From Eurosta solidaginis (lineage: Eukaryota > Arthropoda > Insecta > Diptera > Tephritidae): a stretch of 64,000 bases of DNA. The DNA is taken from NCBI RefSeq assembly GCF_040869045.1, contig NC_090323.1:155206426-155270425 (forward strand), written 5' to 3'. This document shows positions 12,050 through 23,744 of this stretch, piece after piece (the first letter of the stretch is position 1; the number at the start of each line of letters is the position of its first letter). Both the position numbers and the translations under genes were made by a program. The notes under the pieces were generated by a model. The model ran no database searches, had not been told where the DNA came from, and saw only the letters and a program-made list of their open reading frames with translations.

Positions 12050-13152
12050 CATATTCTAGAGTCACCCCTGGTCCACGTTAATGGCGATATCTCGAAAAGG
12101 CGTCCACATATAGAACTAAGGCCCACTCCTTTTTAAAATACTCATTAACACCTTTCATTTGATACCCATATCGTACAAACAAATTCTAGAGTCACCCCTG
12201 GTTCACCTTCATGTCGATATCTCGAAAAGGCGTCCACCTATAGAACTAAGGCCCACGCCTTTTTAAAATACTTATTAACACCTTTCATTTGATACCCATA
12301 TCGTATAAACAAATTCTAGAGTCACCCCTGGTCCACCTTTATGTCGATATCTCGAAAAGGCGTTCACCTATAGAACTAAGGCCCACGCCCTTTTAAAATA
12401 CTCATTAACACCTTTCATTTGATACCCATATCGTACAAACAAATTCTAGAGTCACCCCTGGTCCACCTTTATGGCGATATCTCGAAAAGGCGTCCACCTA
12501 TAGAACTAAGGCCACACCCTTTTAAAGTACTCATTAACACCTTTCATTTAATACCCATATCGTACAAACAAATTCTAGAGTCACCCCTGGTCTACCTTTA
12601 TGGAGATATCTCGAAAAGGCGTTCACCTATAGAACTAAGACCCACGCCCTTTTAAAATACTCATTAACACCTTTCATTTGATACCCATATTGTACAAACG
12701 CATTCTAGAGTCACCCCTGGTCCACGTTTATGGCGATATCCCGAAAAGGCGTCCACCCATAGAACAAAGGCCCACTCCCTTTTAAAACACTTATTACATT
12801 TTTCGTTGGACACCCATATTGTACAAACGCATTCTAGAGTCAACCCAGGTCCACTTTTATAACGATATTCCGAAATGCGTCCACCTATAGAACTTAGGCC
12901 CACTCCCTTTTAAAATACTCATTAACATCTTTCATTTGATATCCATATAGTACAAACAAATTCTAGAGTCACCCCTGGTCCACGTTTATGGCGATATCTC
13001 GAAAGGGCGTCCACATATAGAACTAAGGCCCACGCCCTCTTAAAATACTCATTAACACCTTTCATTTGATACTCATATCGTACAAACAAATTCTAGAGTC
13101 ACCCCTGGTCCATCTTTATGGCGATATTTCGAAAAGGCGTACATCTATAGAA
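12050..13152 (+). repeat. 127-bp satellite array 3a
   Basis: About nine monomers of the AACTAAGGCCCACGCC variety, a subfamily distinct from arrays 1 and 2 (which mostly have GACCTAATGCCCACTCC). It is cut at 13152 by the duplication junction. Confidence 0.9.
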
Positions 13153-14574
13153 CAAACGATGGACAAACGAATGGCATTTGGTTTTTATACTCAGTTGAGC
13201 AGAGCTCACAGAGTATATTAACTTTGATTGCATAACAGTTGGTTGTACAGGTATAAAGGAATCGAGATAGATATAGACTTCCATATATCAAAATCATCAG
13301 TATCGAAAAAAATTCGATTGAGCCATGTCCGTCCGTCCGTCCGTCCGTCTGCCCGTTAAGACGATAACTTGAGTAAATTTTGAGGTATCTTGATGAAATT
13401 TGGTATCTATGTTCCTGGGCACTCATCTCAGATGGCTATTTAAAATGAACGATAGCGGACAAAAACCACGCCCACTTTTTCGATATCGAAAATTTCGAAA
13501 AATAGAAAAAGTGTGATAATTCATTACCAAATACACATTAAGCGATGAAAGTTGGTAGGTGAGTTGAGCTTATGACGCAGAATAGAAGAATAGTAAAATT
13601 TTGGACAATGGGCATGGCACCGCCCACTTTTAAATGAAGGTAATTTAGAAGTTTTGCAAGCTGTAATTTGGCAGTCGTTGAAGATATCATGATGAAATTT
13701 GGCAGGAGCGTTACTCTTATTACTTTATGTCTGCTTAATAAAAATTAGCAAAATCGGAGAGCGACCACGCCCACATTTTTAAAAAAAATTTTTTTAAATT
13801 CAAATTTTAAAAGAACTCAACACCAGTAATGATATGGTGCAACAAAATACAAAAATAAAAGAAATTTTCAAAATGGGCGTGGCTCCGCCCTTTTTCATTT
13901 AATTTGTCTAGGATGCTTTTAATGCCATAAGTCGAACAAAAATTAACCAATCCTTGTGAAATTTGGTAGAGGCTTAGCTCCTAGAACAATAACTGTTTTC
14001 TCTGAAAAAGGGCGAAATCGGTTGAAGCCACGTCCAGTTTTTATACACAGTCGACCGTCTGTCCTTCCGCTCGGCCGTTAACACGATAACTTGAGCAAAA
14101 ATCGATACATCTTTACTAAACTCAGTTCACGTACTTACCTGAACTCATTTTTTATTGGTGTAAAAAATGGCCGAAATCCGACTATGACCACTCCCACTTT
14201 TTCGATATCGAAAATTACGAAAAATGAAAAAAATGCTATAATTATATACCAAATACGAAAAAAGGAATGAAACATGGTAATTGTATTGGTCTATTGACGC
14301 AAAATATAACTTTAGAAAAATCTTGGTAAAATGGGTGTGACACCTACCATATTAAGTAGAAGAAAATGAAAAAGTTTTGCAGGGCGAAATCAAAAGCCCT
14401 TGGAATCTTGGAAGGAATACTGTACGTGGTATTATATATATAAATAAATTAGCGGTACCCGACAGATGATGTTCTGGATCACCCTGGTCCACATTTTGGT
14501 AGATATCTGGAAAACGCCTTCACATATTCAACTAAGGGCCACTCCCTTTTAAAACCCTCATTCCTTTAATTTGA

Positions 14575-16020
14575 TACCCATATCGTACAAACATATTCTA
14601 GAGTCACCCCTGGTCCACGTTTATGGCGATATCTCGAAAAGGCGTCCACATATAGAACTAAGGCCCACTCCTTTTTAAGATACTCATTAACACCTTTCAT
14701 TTGATACCCATATCGTACAAACAAATTCTAGAGTCACCCCTGGTCCACCTTCATGTAGATATCTCGAAAAGGCGTCCACCTATAGAACTAAGGCCCACGC
14801 CTTTTTAAAATACTCATTAACACCTTTCATTTGATACCCATATCGTACAAACAAATTATAGAGTCACCCCTGGTCCACCTTTATGGCGATATCTCGAAAA
14901 GGCGTCCACCTATAGAACTAAGGCCCACACCCTTTTAAAGTACTCATTAACACTTTTCATTTAATACCCATATCGTACAAACAAATTCTAGAGTCACCCC
15001 TGGTCTACCTTTATGAAGATATCTCGAAAAGGCGTCCACCTATAGAACTAAGACCCACGCCCTTTTAAAATACTCATTAACACCTTTCATTTGATACCCA
15101 TATTGTACAAACGCATTCTAGAGTCACCCCTGGTCCACGTTTATGGCGATATCCCGAAAAGGCGTCCACCCATAGAACAAAGGCCCACTCCCTTTTAAAA
15201 CACTTATTACACTTTTCGTTGGACACCCATATTGTAAAAACGCATTCTAGAGTCAACCCAGGTCCACTTTTATAACGCTATTCCGAAATGCGTCCACCTA
15301 TAGAACTTAGGCCCACTCCCTTTTAAAATACTCATTAACATCTTTCATTTGATACCCATATAGTACAAACAAATTCTATAGTCACCCCTGGTCCACTTTT
15401 ATGGCGATATCTCGAAAAGGCGTCCACATATAGAACTAAGGCCCACGCCCTCTTAAAATACTCATTAACACCTTTCATTTGATACTCATATCGTACAAAC
15501 AAATTCTAGAATCACCCCTGGTCCATCTTTATGGCGATATTTCGAAAAGGCGTACATCTATAGAACTTAAACCCACGCTCTTTTAAAATACTCATTAACA
15601 CCTTTTATTTGATACCCATATCGTACAAAATAAATTCTAGAGTCACCCCTGGTCCACGTTTATGGCGATATCTCGAAAAGGCGTCCACATATAGAAGTAA
15701 GGCCCACGCCCTCTTAAAATACTCATTAACACCTTTCATTTGATACTCATATCGTACAAACAAATTCTAGAGTCACCCCTGGTCCATCTTTATGGCGATA
15801 TTTCGAAAAGGCGTACATCTATAGAACTTAGGCCCACTCCCTTTTAAAATTATCATTAACACATTTCATTTGATACCCATATCGTACAAACAAATTCTCG
15901 AGTCAGGCCTGATCCACCTTTATGGCGATATCCCTAAATGGCGTCCATCTATAGATCTATGGCCCACTTCCTCTTAAAATACTCTTTAATACCTTCCATT
16001 TGATACACATGTCATACAAA
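14575..16020 (+). repeat. 127-bp satellite array 3b
   Basis: About eleven monomers. The first part is the duplicate of array 3a, including the divergent monomer with TTGGACACCCATATTGTA. The last monomers (CCCTAAATGGCGTCCATC) are the degenerate 3' edge type also seen near 5520 and 9235. Confidence 0.9.
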
Positions 16021-16141
16021 CACATTCCAGGGTTACCCTAGGTTCCTTTTACAACATGGTGATTTCCCTTACTTTGTCTCCACAGCTCTCAACTGAGTAT
16101 GTAATGTTCGGTTACACCCGAACTTAGCCTTCCTTACTTGT

Positions 16142-16600
16142 TTTAATTACTCGTAAATGGAGGTGCCAACTTCACACACGATTTTTGTTTTTTTGAAATA
16201 ACTTTTTAATAAAAGGTGGACAAACGAAAATTTTTCCTGGACAAACATGGACAAATGATGGGCAAACGGCGGACATACGATTTAGCACAATAAAGCGAAA
16301 AAAAATTTTTTGGGTTTTTCCGAAAAATGTTTTTCTTATAACTTTTTAACAAAAGGTGGACAAACGAAAATTTTTCCTGGACAAACGTGGACAAACGAAT
16401 GGCATTTAGTTTTTTTAAATACTCGCAAAAGGAGGTGCCAACTTCACACACGATTTTTTTTTTGAAATAACTTTTTAACAAAAGGGGGACAAACCAAAAT
16501 TTTTCCTGAACAAACATGGATAAACGGTGGACAAACGAATGAGATATGGTTTTTTTAATTATTGGCCCAAGTAGGTGCCAACTTCACAGAGCTAACAAAT
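16142..16600 (+). repeat. Second satellite, part 2
   Basis: Continuation of the GGACAAACG satellite interrupted by element 3. It starts in the TAATTACTCGTAAATGGAGG segment and decays after about 16500 (TGGATAAACGGTGGACAAACG). Confidence 0.85.
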
Positions 16601-17333
16601 ATATATTTTTCATGCTATTCAAAGCTAATCGATTGCTTTTGATTAACAAATCGATGTACTGACGATAACTTTTTTAAAAATCGATAGATTTTCGATACTA
16701 AATCGATAGCTTTTCGATACTAAATCGATAGCTTTTCGATACTAAACTCTTACAATGTAAATTATTCTTCGAGAACGGTTGTTATCCATAAGAAACCGAT
16801 AACAAACCAATAAGATGCCGACAACAACCGGAAAATAACAGCCCGGTAATATTTCATACTTAAAACGAATTTTTCCGAACTCTGCCATATAGCAGCAAAA
16901 TGATCCGGAAATAGTCGCTTATAGTTGCTATTTTAAAATATGCTCAATAACACCTACCAAAATTGATCTCGATATAGTACCTAAAGCAACCCCGAGGTGA
17001 TGTCGCCGAACAGTTCTGGAAAATATACGTTCGAGATGTAGTATGCTTTTTCTGATTTAAGTTTTTTGGACATAACAATTACTTGCAGACTATTACCATG
17101 ATCAACTGTTACGTTTACATTATGTTAATTCTAACAGAGCAAATGAAAGACTTACCATTCCAGAAAAATATTTCGTTCGCAACTTAAAGTTTTAAAAGAA
17201 CCTTAGGCAATGAAACACACTAAACGATCTTATTGATAGTGAGGTAAAATGCAATTCTGCTTACAACGGAGAGCTTACCGTCAAAATGAAGAGATAGAGA
17301 CATGCACTTGCAGGAAGCGTTAAATACTTTAAT
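16601..17333 (+). other. AT-rich non-coding stretch with a short ATCGATAG repeat
   Basis: No ORF or known element is recognised. At about 16677-16747 a ~24-bp unit (ATCGATAGCTTTTCGATACTAA) is repeated about three times in tandem. The remainder looks like unique intergenic or intronic sequence. Confidence 0.5.
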
Positions 17334-17340
17334 AGTTAAA

Positions 17341-17707
17341 GTTTTGGCGGCCACCGTGGTGTGATGGTAGCGTCCTCCGCCTACCACACCGGATGCCCTG
17401 GATCCAACCCCGGGCAAAGCAACATCAAAAATTTTAGAAATACGGGTTTTCAATTAGAAGAAAATTTTTCTAAGCGGGGTCGCCCCTCGGCAGTGTTTGG
17501 CAAGCGCTCCGGGTGTATTTCTGCCATGAAAAGCTCTCAGTGAAAACTCATCTGCCTTGCAGATGCCGTTCGGAGTCGGCATAAAAATCATGTAGGTCCT
17601 GTACGGCCAATTTGTAGGGAACATCAAGAGGAGCACGACGCAAATTGGAAGAGAAGCTCGGCCTTAGATCTCTTCGGAGGTTACCGCGCCTTACATTTAT
17701 TTTTTTT
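17341..17707 (+). mobile_element. tRNA-derived SINE
   Basis: The 5' part is tRNA-like, with an A-box candidate TGGTGTGATGG (about 17357) and a B-box candidate GGATCCAACCC (17400-17410) at tRNA-like spacing. An unrelated body follows and a T-rich 3' end (ACATTTATTTTTTTT). A 7-bp direct repeat AGTTAAA flanks it at 17334-17340 and 17708-17714, consistent with a target-site duplication. Pol III-transcribed SINEs are moved by LINE machinery; the partner is not identifiable here. Confidence 0.8.
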
Positions 17708-17714
17708 AGTTAAA

Positions 17715-18475
17715 ACTGGATGTTTTTGAACCTTGACCAACGACGTTAGATCAATATTTTATAAATATGGAGGCTAAAAATGTCAGCTCCGCACCCTTCT
17801 TCGCAACTTCTACACCGCCCAGGGAATCGGTTTTTAAATCCCTATAGCTCTAGGAATTCACCTAACCGAATGAAGCTTATTGGGTATCTGGGTCAAATAG
17901 AATAGTGCCATAGTACGGAAGGATTCCCGTTTACAAACGCATTATGTCATGAAATCTCCCAGCAACATTCATAATCATAATCTGTAAGCTCTGAGTGAGC
18001 TTGAAGCTATAAACAAAATACGATGCTAATATTTTCCACATCAACTCCTTCCAGATACCGGTCTAATATTCAAATATTCCTTGATTTTTGGAATTAATTT
18101 ACCTGATATTATCTAGCTTGTTAAAATGTTTATGACAACAACAATGACAACAATTTAATTTATATCTATATTTATGAAGCATATTTGTTTGATAATTTTC
18201 CGACGCATGTGTCGTATTCGTTAGTCATTTGTACATATTTAAATACATATGGAAATGGACGATTACCTGTTTGGATGCATCAGTTTTCTGATGAATGACC
18301 CCAAGCTCATATCAAACAATGCGGTAGGCTAAAAATATGCTGACATATGTACAAAGCTAGATACACAAATATGTAGATATTAAATAGCCATCTGATATTT
18401 TTTATATTACGAGATAAATAAGTGAGGATGTTGCAGGCTTCTCTTCGATTCATATGTAAATATACTAATTCTATT
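17715..18475 (+). other. Non-coding stretch, no recognised feature
   Basis: No coding frame, tandem repeat or element end is recognised. It contains a short ACAACAACAATGACAACAA run near 18138. Confidence 0.4.
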
Positions 18476-19330
18476 TTGTTACTTACTTATTTAATTGGCG
18501 CTTAACCGTTTATCTGCCAATTGGTCACACCAAGGGAGTTTAAATCGTTTTCCACCTGGTCGTTCCAGCGGAGTGGGGGCCGCGCTCTACCTCTATTTTC
18601 ATAGGCGGGTTCCGATAGAAACACTTTCTTGGCCGGATCGTTATCTTTCATTCGCATAACATGGCCTAGCCAGCGCAGTTGCGTAGAGGTCCATAAATCG
18701 TTCGAAGAACTTTTCTCTCGAAAAGTCCCAGAGCCGCTTCATCTGATGTTGCCATGGTCCATGCTTTTGCACTATATAGAGGGACGGGAACGATAAGTAA
18801 CTTGTAGAGTATGACTTTCGTTTGCCGAGAGAGGATTTTATTTTCAATTGCCTACCCAGTCCAAAGAAGTATTTATTGTCAGGAGTGATTCTTCGCTGGA
18901 TTTCAGAGCTGATGTTGTTGTTAGTATTGATGCTGGTTCCCAAATAAACGAAGTCCTTTACTTATTTAATTGACGATTAACCGTTTAACGGTTATGGCCG
19001 AAAAGAAGCCCTTCACTATTTCGAAATTATGGCTGCCAACAGGTGCGTGGGTGCCAAGGCGCATTTGAAGTCACTCTTTGCTCGATGACAGCAGGTACTT
19101 ACTTCGTTTTGTCCTCATTCACCATCAAACCCACCTTTACCGCTTCTTTTTCCAGTTTGGAGTAACCAGAACTAACGGCGCGGGTGTTTAGGCCGATGAT
19201 ATCAATGTCATCAGCATATGTCAGAAATTGCATGCTTTTACAGAATATTTTTCCAGAGCGGTGAAGTTATTTTGTTATCGACACTAAAAACTGCTATCAA
19301 AACGAGTTCGGAAGTCATTTATGGCGGTGT
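18476..19330 (-). mobile_element. RTE-like LINE, 3' fragment, with a nested 3' scrap
   Basis: Read on the minus strand this is the C-terminal coding region and 3' end of the same LINE family present at 40552-42187. Shared landmarks include the strand-inverted SDEAALGVFERKV, NKYFFGLGRQLK, the YADDIDIIG region near 19205 and the terminal TTAAGCGCCAATTAAATAAGTAAG. A ~60-bp piece of the element's own 3' tail (about 18953-19012) interrupts it. Many frame disruptions mark it as dead. Confidence 0.75.
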
Positions 19331-19449
19331 CGAGCATATGTGGTCTGAAACGATTGTGAAGTGTTTTCAGGATGTTTTTTTCTGCTTATAGGAAAACTAT
19401 TCAGTAAAATCATTTAAGCTATACAGCTGCTTCCCTTTTCTTTCTTTGC

Positions 19450-20520
19450 CTCTTCTTGATATAGACTCCTTTCATCAATACTATCAACTCGAAAAAAATT
19501 CCTTATTGGGCCATGTCCATCTGTCCGGTAACACGATACTTTGATAAAAAAGTAATATATGTTTACAAAATTTCATACACTGCCTATCTGTACCCAGAAC
19601 AGATTAGTATTGGAACCGTTCAAGGTTATTCCAGCTTATATATACATATTGTAACAAATTTACTTAAATTCAGCTTATTTGCAACGTTCGTATCGCTAAA
19701 CTGTTGGATAAATAACTCCATTATTCAATAATGCAAAATGGTAATTATTAGATTACTTCACAATACCACTTATACTTCGCAACCAATATCGTGCTTAAAT
19801 CAAACTGATTAGGGACTAATCAGCTTCTGCTGCTTTTATACTCTCTGCTGTCTCGTTCGCATACTTCTAGGCGTTTCTTCTGCTAGATTTTTCTACTTGT
19901 TTACCAGCTATACGCGTCGCTTTTGTATCTGTATTTTGTAGCCTTTCGCATAGCCATATGCGCGAGTATATGTGAGTAATGATGATTGCATACTTTTGTG
20001 AGTATCTCAGATATATGCATGTGTTTGTGCGTATCTCTCCGCTACTTGTATGTACATATGTGTAGACATAATGATTGATTTGTTTATGTACATACAAGTG
20101 ACTGCTTAGTATCGGCTTAGAGCTGATAGTATCCCTTAGTGTTGCTAATATTCGTCACAATTTATACATATATATATCTCCACTTTATAAAAATTAACAA
20201 AATCAGTCGGCCGCCCTCTTTTCAAAAAACTGATATGGAGATTTCGAAAAGTTGGAAAAAAAATAATAATTCATAGCCAAGAATCGATAGAGTGATGAAA
20301 CTTAGTACGTGGGGTGACTTTATGATGTTAAATAGAAATTTCTAAAAGTTTTGGAAAACGGCCGTGGCACCGCCCACATTCAAAAGAAGAAAATTTAGAA
20401 GTTGTTAAGCCATAAATCCATTGAAGATATCATGTTGAAAATTGGCTTGGTGGTTATCCTTGCTATTATATGTATAAACATTTTGTGAAAATTAACAAAA
20501 TCGGTTGAAAATAAAATTCA
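19450..20520 (+). mobile_element. Degraded DINE-like element hosting a solo LTR
   Basis: The flanks at 19455-19649 (GGGCCATGTCCATCTGTCC, ACACGATACTTTGAT) and 20160-20520 (GGCACCGCCCACATTCAAAAG, GAAGATATCATG) match the body of DINE-like elements but are much more diverged, so this is an old copy. It is split by the solo LTR at 19650-20159. Confidence 0.55.
19650..20159 (-). mobile_element. Solo LTR of the Gypsy-like family at 45975-48945
   Basis: The segment starts TGTAACAAATTT and ends TTCGTCACA. On the minus strand it begins TGTGACGAATATTAGCAAC and contains GAATAATGGAGTTATTTATC, AACAGTTTAGCGATACGAAC and TGCAAATAAG, the same order as the LTR at 45975-46591. It is flanked by ATAT on the left and ATTT on the right (one mismatch). 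No internal sequence is present, so it arose by LTR-LTR recombination. Confidence 0.75.
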
Positions 20521-21418
20521 ATGTCTATCAAGTTCATGCTGATAGTTTGGAAACAGTTTATACTTTTTGCCTTGAAAGATTTTCAATGGGATTCCTTGTA
20601 TAATCTACCCCTTATACCAATCGGCTGAAACTCATGAATACCTTTTCCTTCCCTTGTCAGTCTTTGAGAGATGCTTAGACTAAATTTTATGATCAAAACA
20701 GTGAACGGTTTTGTTTCTATTCCCTTTCTTAATTTTAATGTTCCTTCTCGGCCAACCAGACATTTTAAGCTCTTTTCCTTAACCAATTAGAACAGGGGTC
20801 CACTCCATATCATAATTTTGCTCTTTTCTCGACTTTGAATTAAATGAGCCCTCCCTCAGTCTGTGTCAATATTATAACTCTCACTCAACCACAAGTAATA
20901 GTTCGGAGTCGCGTTTTAACATTGAACAATCTATTCCTTCCTCTCCTAATAATTAGTAATTTATTTAGCCTGCTAATGCCTAATGAGTTTTCTTTACAAA
21001 TCATGGGCTTCTTCAAACTATTTATATGATGTTATTAGCACACAAACCTATTGAGGGTTTTCTTAGCTGATGAGTTTAAAAATTCTCTCCAGCTAAGCAG
21101 TTTTAGATCTCAATGCTTAACAAATCCCTGGCTTTAAACAAGGAGGCAAAAAAAAAAAAAAAAAACTTTGCGCCATGCGGATGCGCCCATCGTATCGGTT
21201 GGGCGGGCATTGGGGGACAAAATATTGGAACTTATTAAGACAGCAATTGTTTTATAGCTTGTGTATGAGTAGCATCGAAGTGGTATCGAGGAACAATTAT
21301 AGGGATTTTATGTTCGGGAATTCCGTTTTTTGGAGTATCCATACTTAAGATATTCGCATTTATTCTAGAAGTATAACTATAAGGTTTTACATAAACAGAA
21401 ACTGATTATTTTTTATGC
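20521..21418 (+). other. Non-coding stretch without clear element
   Basis: Short frames exist on both strands (for example 20583-20786 minus and 20844-21029 plus) but show no recognised motif. A poly-A run occurs at about 21149. I see no bestrophin 5' exon here. Confidence 0.4.
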
Positions 21419-21420
21419 AG

Positions 21421-21605
21421 CAACCAGGAAATTAGAACCAATGAAGAAAAGCGTGCAGCTATTAAATCCAACACTAAAGAAGGAATGATTAATCAGATTC
21501 CACGTTTTATGGTCAATTACAAAGTTTCGAGAAACATTGTTCCCCTTGTTCTGTTAACTTTTTCAATGAAACTTACCGGTTTTTCTATTATCTACATTCA
21601 TTAAT
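21421..21605 (+). pseudogene. Possible orphan exon resembling an MFS sugar transporter
   Basis: Directly after a good 3' splice acceptor (TTTTTTATGCAG ending at 21420) one frame stays open for about 60 codons to TAA. The segment is charged (NQEIRTNEEKRAAIKSN) and then hydrophobic (RNIVPLVLLTFSMKLTGFSI). That pattern of linker plus start of a membrane helix, with MKLTGF, resembles the central loop and seventh helix of insect MFS sugar/trehalose transporters. Resemblance is from memory and weak. No partner exons are seen nearby. It could be a remnant or an exon of a gene outside the window. Confidence 0.3.
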
Positions 21606-21729
21606 AGCGTATTTATTTATTAAGTATTTTTATGTATATTTTGTTATCTAAGTTTTACTTAACCAAGGCATCAAACAATTTTAACCACATTTTTTTTTTT
21701 GTTTTTCCATTTTCTCGTTTCATTTTTAG

Positions 21730-21840
21730 ATGGCGTGGCAGCGTGTACAAATTAATTTGGCGTGAATTAATCGCTTACTTGTGTCTATATTATACAATTA
21801 ATTTAGTCTATAGATTCGTATTAAATGAACAACAACAAAT
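21730..21840 (+). CDS. Best: Bestrophin, exon with first transmembrane segment
   Basis: The exon lies between an acceptor (CTCGTTTCATTTTTAG, ending 21729) and a donor (GTAAGT at 21841). The first base closes a split codon; the frame then reads WRGSVYKLIWRELIAYLCLYYTI..YRFVLNEQQQ. This aligns without gaps to the N-terminal membrane helix of animal bestrophins (WRGSIYKL...YR.ALTEEQQ). Bestrophins are pentameric Ca2+-activated chloride channels of the plasma or organelle membrane. It ends in AT of a split Ile codon completed by the exon at 28253. The preceding exon, which should encode the conserved N-terminal MT.TYT-type start, is not found in the window. The paralogue (Drosophila Best1-4) cannot be settled by eye. 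Confidence 0.93.
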
Positions 21841-21949
21841 GTAAGTATAAAACAACAATTTTTTTTTTGTTAATTAATGTATGTTGTATTTCAATATGGA
21901 ATACATATTCACCTACTCATTCTAAAAACTTAAAAAGATCTACAGTTGT

Positions 21950-22620
21950 AAACTAGAACTGTTACTTTTAAATGAAGCGTCAGATGTAATGCTAGAGGGT
22001 CATATAGAAATGAGAATGGACAATTGTAAATACGAAAGCGTCATATGGAAATTAGAATAGTCAATTAGAAATGAGCAAGCGTCAATTGTAAATACGATAG
22101 TATCATGAGAAACAGTGAGGCGTAAAAAAGAAAGCATATTTTCAATATGAGAAATCGTCATTTTTAATTGCGAGCGGCCCATACATCCATTTATTCGGAA
22201 CGATATCACTGCGTAGAGCGTCGTCGGTCGACCGACAAAGGGGTCCGCTTAGCATGAGTACATGAACTGCTTCAGTTGTTTTACGAAGGGAGCAGCAGGC
22301 GAATGATTTAAACGACCTAGTTTTGGCGTGCGACAAGGGGCCTTGCCATCCGAGAATCGAGTCAGCGGGAGCCGATGCCAAACGGCAGTGCTACATTTAG
22401 CACTGTGCTCGCCAATGATGATCCTCATCGACACTCTTTAGGGTGAAGTAAAAACACTGGTGCAGGGAGTCACTACCATGCCAGTCACAAGCATATGTTG
22501 TAGAGCAACAGCTTTCTCGTTTGCAAGTGGCTATTATTATTTCCCCATGACGCTTTCGCATTTAAACTGGACAATTCTCATTTCTATATGACGCTTTCAC
22601 ATTCACAATTGACTTTTGGG
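21950..22620 (+). repeat. Inverted repeat pair with unrelated core
   Basis: The segment at 21980-22100 (GTCATATAGAAATGAGAATGG, GACAATTGTAAATACGAAAG) is matched in inverse orientation at about 22545-22615 (GACGCTTTCGCATTTAAACT, CTCATTTCTATATGAC). Within each arm the unit is itself repeated. The ~450-bp core has no recognised gene. A foldback-type element is possible. Confidence 0.55.
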
Positions 22621-22639
22621 AGCGTGTCATTATTCTGTA

Positions 22640-22760
22640 TTACAAAATTCTGGGTGACAAAATTCTGTAAATTGCAAAAAAATTCTGCTTAAACAAAATC
22701 GGCTTTTTTAAAATTCTGCTTTTTAAAATTCTGCTTTCTAAAATTCTGCCAAATATATTA
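22640..22760 (+). repeat. Short AAAATTCTGC tandem tract
   Basis: The motif AAAATTCTG recurs about seven times with variable A/T spacers. It is simple minisatellite-like sequence; 22760-23228 after it holds nothing I recognise. Confidence 0.6.
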
Positions 22761-23227
22761 TACATAAAATTAAGCCAAATACCGCACCCTAGGCTACAGG
22801 TCATTGTTCCGACGATTACTGTTTGAAGTGCTCTGTAGAAGTGTTAAAAGGTCATTAATTTTTTCGGAAAATCGGCTAAAAAGTCCATCTCACCTGTCAA
22901 TCCTCTCAGTGGTACCACACACTATCAGAAGAAAACTCAGAAAAGAAAGTGATTTCGGACCATAGGGCTTCGACAGATAAAAGCCATTGTTAGAAGTATA
23001 CAAAATGACACGATACAAAGAGCGGTTTACAAATATTACCGTTAGATATTTATGCAGACCTCTGCTTACACAAAATCCTATATTGGGCACTCAGTCACAT
23101 ATTATCTTCTATCAGTACTGAGACGACATCGTGGATTAAACTACAGCCGACACACTACTCCAGAGCAAGTAAATCGGGTTTGGATCGCTTTTGACAGATA
23201 TTAAACACAAGCACTATCTTAGTACAA

Positions 23228-23290
23228 TTGAAGCTCACGCTGAGTATATAATGTTCGGTTACACCCGAACTTAGATACCTTTACTTGTTA
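23228..23290 (+). mobile_element. Isolated DINE-like 3' terminus
   Basis: The segment CACGCTGAGTATATAATGTTC, the hairpin TTCGGTTACACCCGAAC and the end TACTTGTTA match the 3' ends of the complete elements. No body is attached, so it is a truncated remnant. Confidence 0.65.
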
Positions 23291-23509
23291 TAAAATATCT
23301 ATGGTAACTTTAAGAGAAATGGGCCAAATATACGTAGATATAAGTTATGTTAGGTTGATTGAGCGGCAGCTGCCCAATTCTTTCATCAGCTGAGCATAAA
23401 GTGATTTCACCTCATGATCCTTTATACAGATAATACGTCCGTTGCTTTCAAAGATTTTAATCGCTCCGTATGGGCTCGTATTCGACAATGGGACTGAAGG
23501 AGTTGGTAA

Positions 23510-23744
23510 GCGCAATGCAAAGCTTTATAGTTTCACAGCTTACCCAACTCAATTGTCAATCTCGCCTGGCCAAGGTGAATCCCGTTACAAACATATTTAG
23601 CAGTCGAGGCTCTTTCGCCCCAAGTTTCTCATGGAACCAGGGAGTAGGGGTGAGATGGCCTAGAAGGTTAAATTTGATCATAAAAAATGGTCCCCGAGAT
23701 GGTTGGGCTAGTACCTTATTCGTGCTTGTTACTAGGTGAACACC
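23510..23744 (+). repeat. Dispersed repeat C, copy 1 (LINE 3' region)
   Basis: It shares CCAACTCAATTGTCAA, GTCGAGGCTCT, GATGGCCTAGAAGG and CCCGAGATGG..TCGTGCTTGTTAC with 43565-43852 and, in inverse, with 35790-36085. The 43.5-kb copy ends CGCTACAACAACAACAGCAA, so the repeat is most simply the 3' untranslated end of a LINE with a CAA tail. Confidence 0.6.

Larger units (their letters stand above)
10653..16141 (+). mobile_element. DINE-like element 3 with internal 2.5-kb tandem duplication
   Basis: The element is inserted in the second satellite: the sequence left of 10653 (GCATTTGGTTTTT) and right of 16141 (TTTAATTACTCG) is continuous in other monomers, which shows T-tract insertion. It begins ATACTCAGTTGAG, ends CTTCCTTACTTGT and contains (GTCY)n at about 10797. 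A second element start at 13187 is preceded by the same ~35 bp of flanking second satellite, so 10618-13153 and 13154 to about 15566 are a tandem duplication, not two insertions. The second copy lacks one satellite monomer but retains a short TAAAAAATGGCCG-containing segment missing from the first. Confidence 0.8.

Noticed and set aside
17341..17415. Functional tRNA gene
   Set aside because: A- and B-box-like motifs are present but the cloverleaf is incomplete and the sequence continues into a SINE body with a target duplication.
21731..21733. ATG at the bestrophin exon start as the initiation codon
   Set aside because: It is out of frame with the bestrophin reading (which reads A-TGG-CGT) and follows a splice acceptor.
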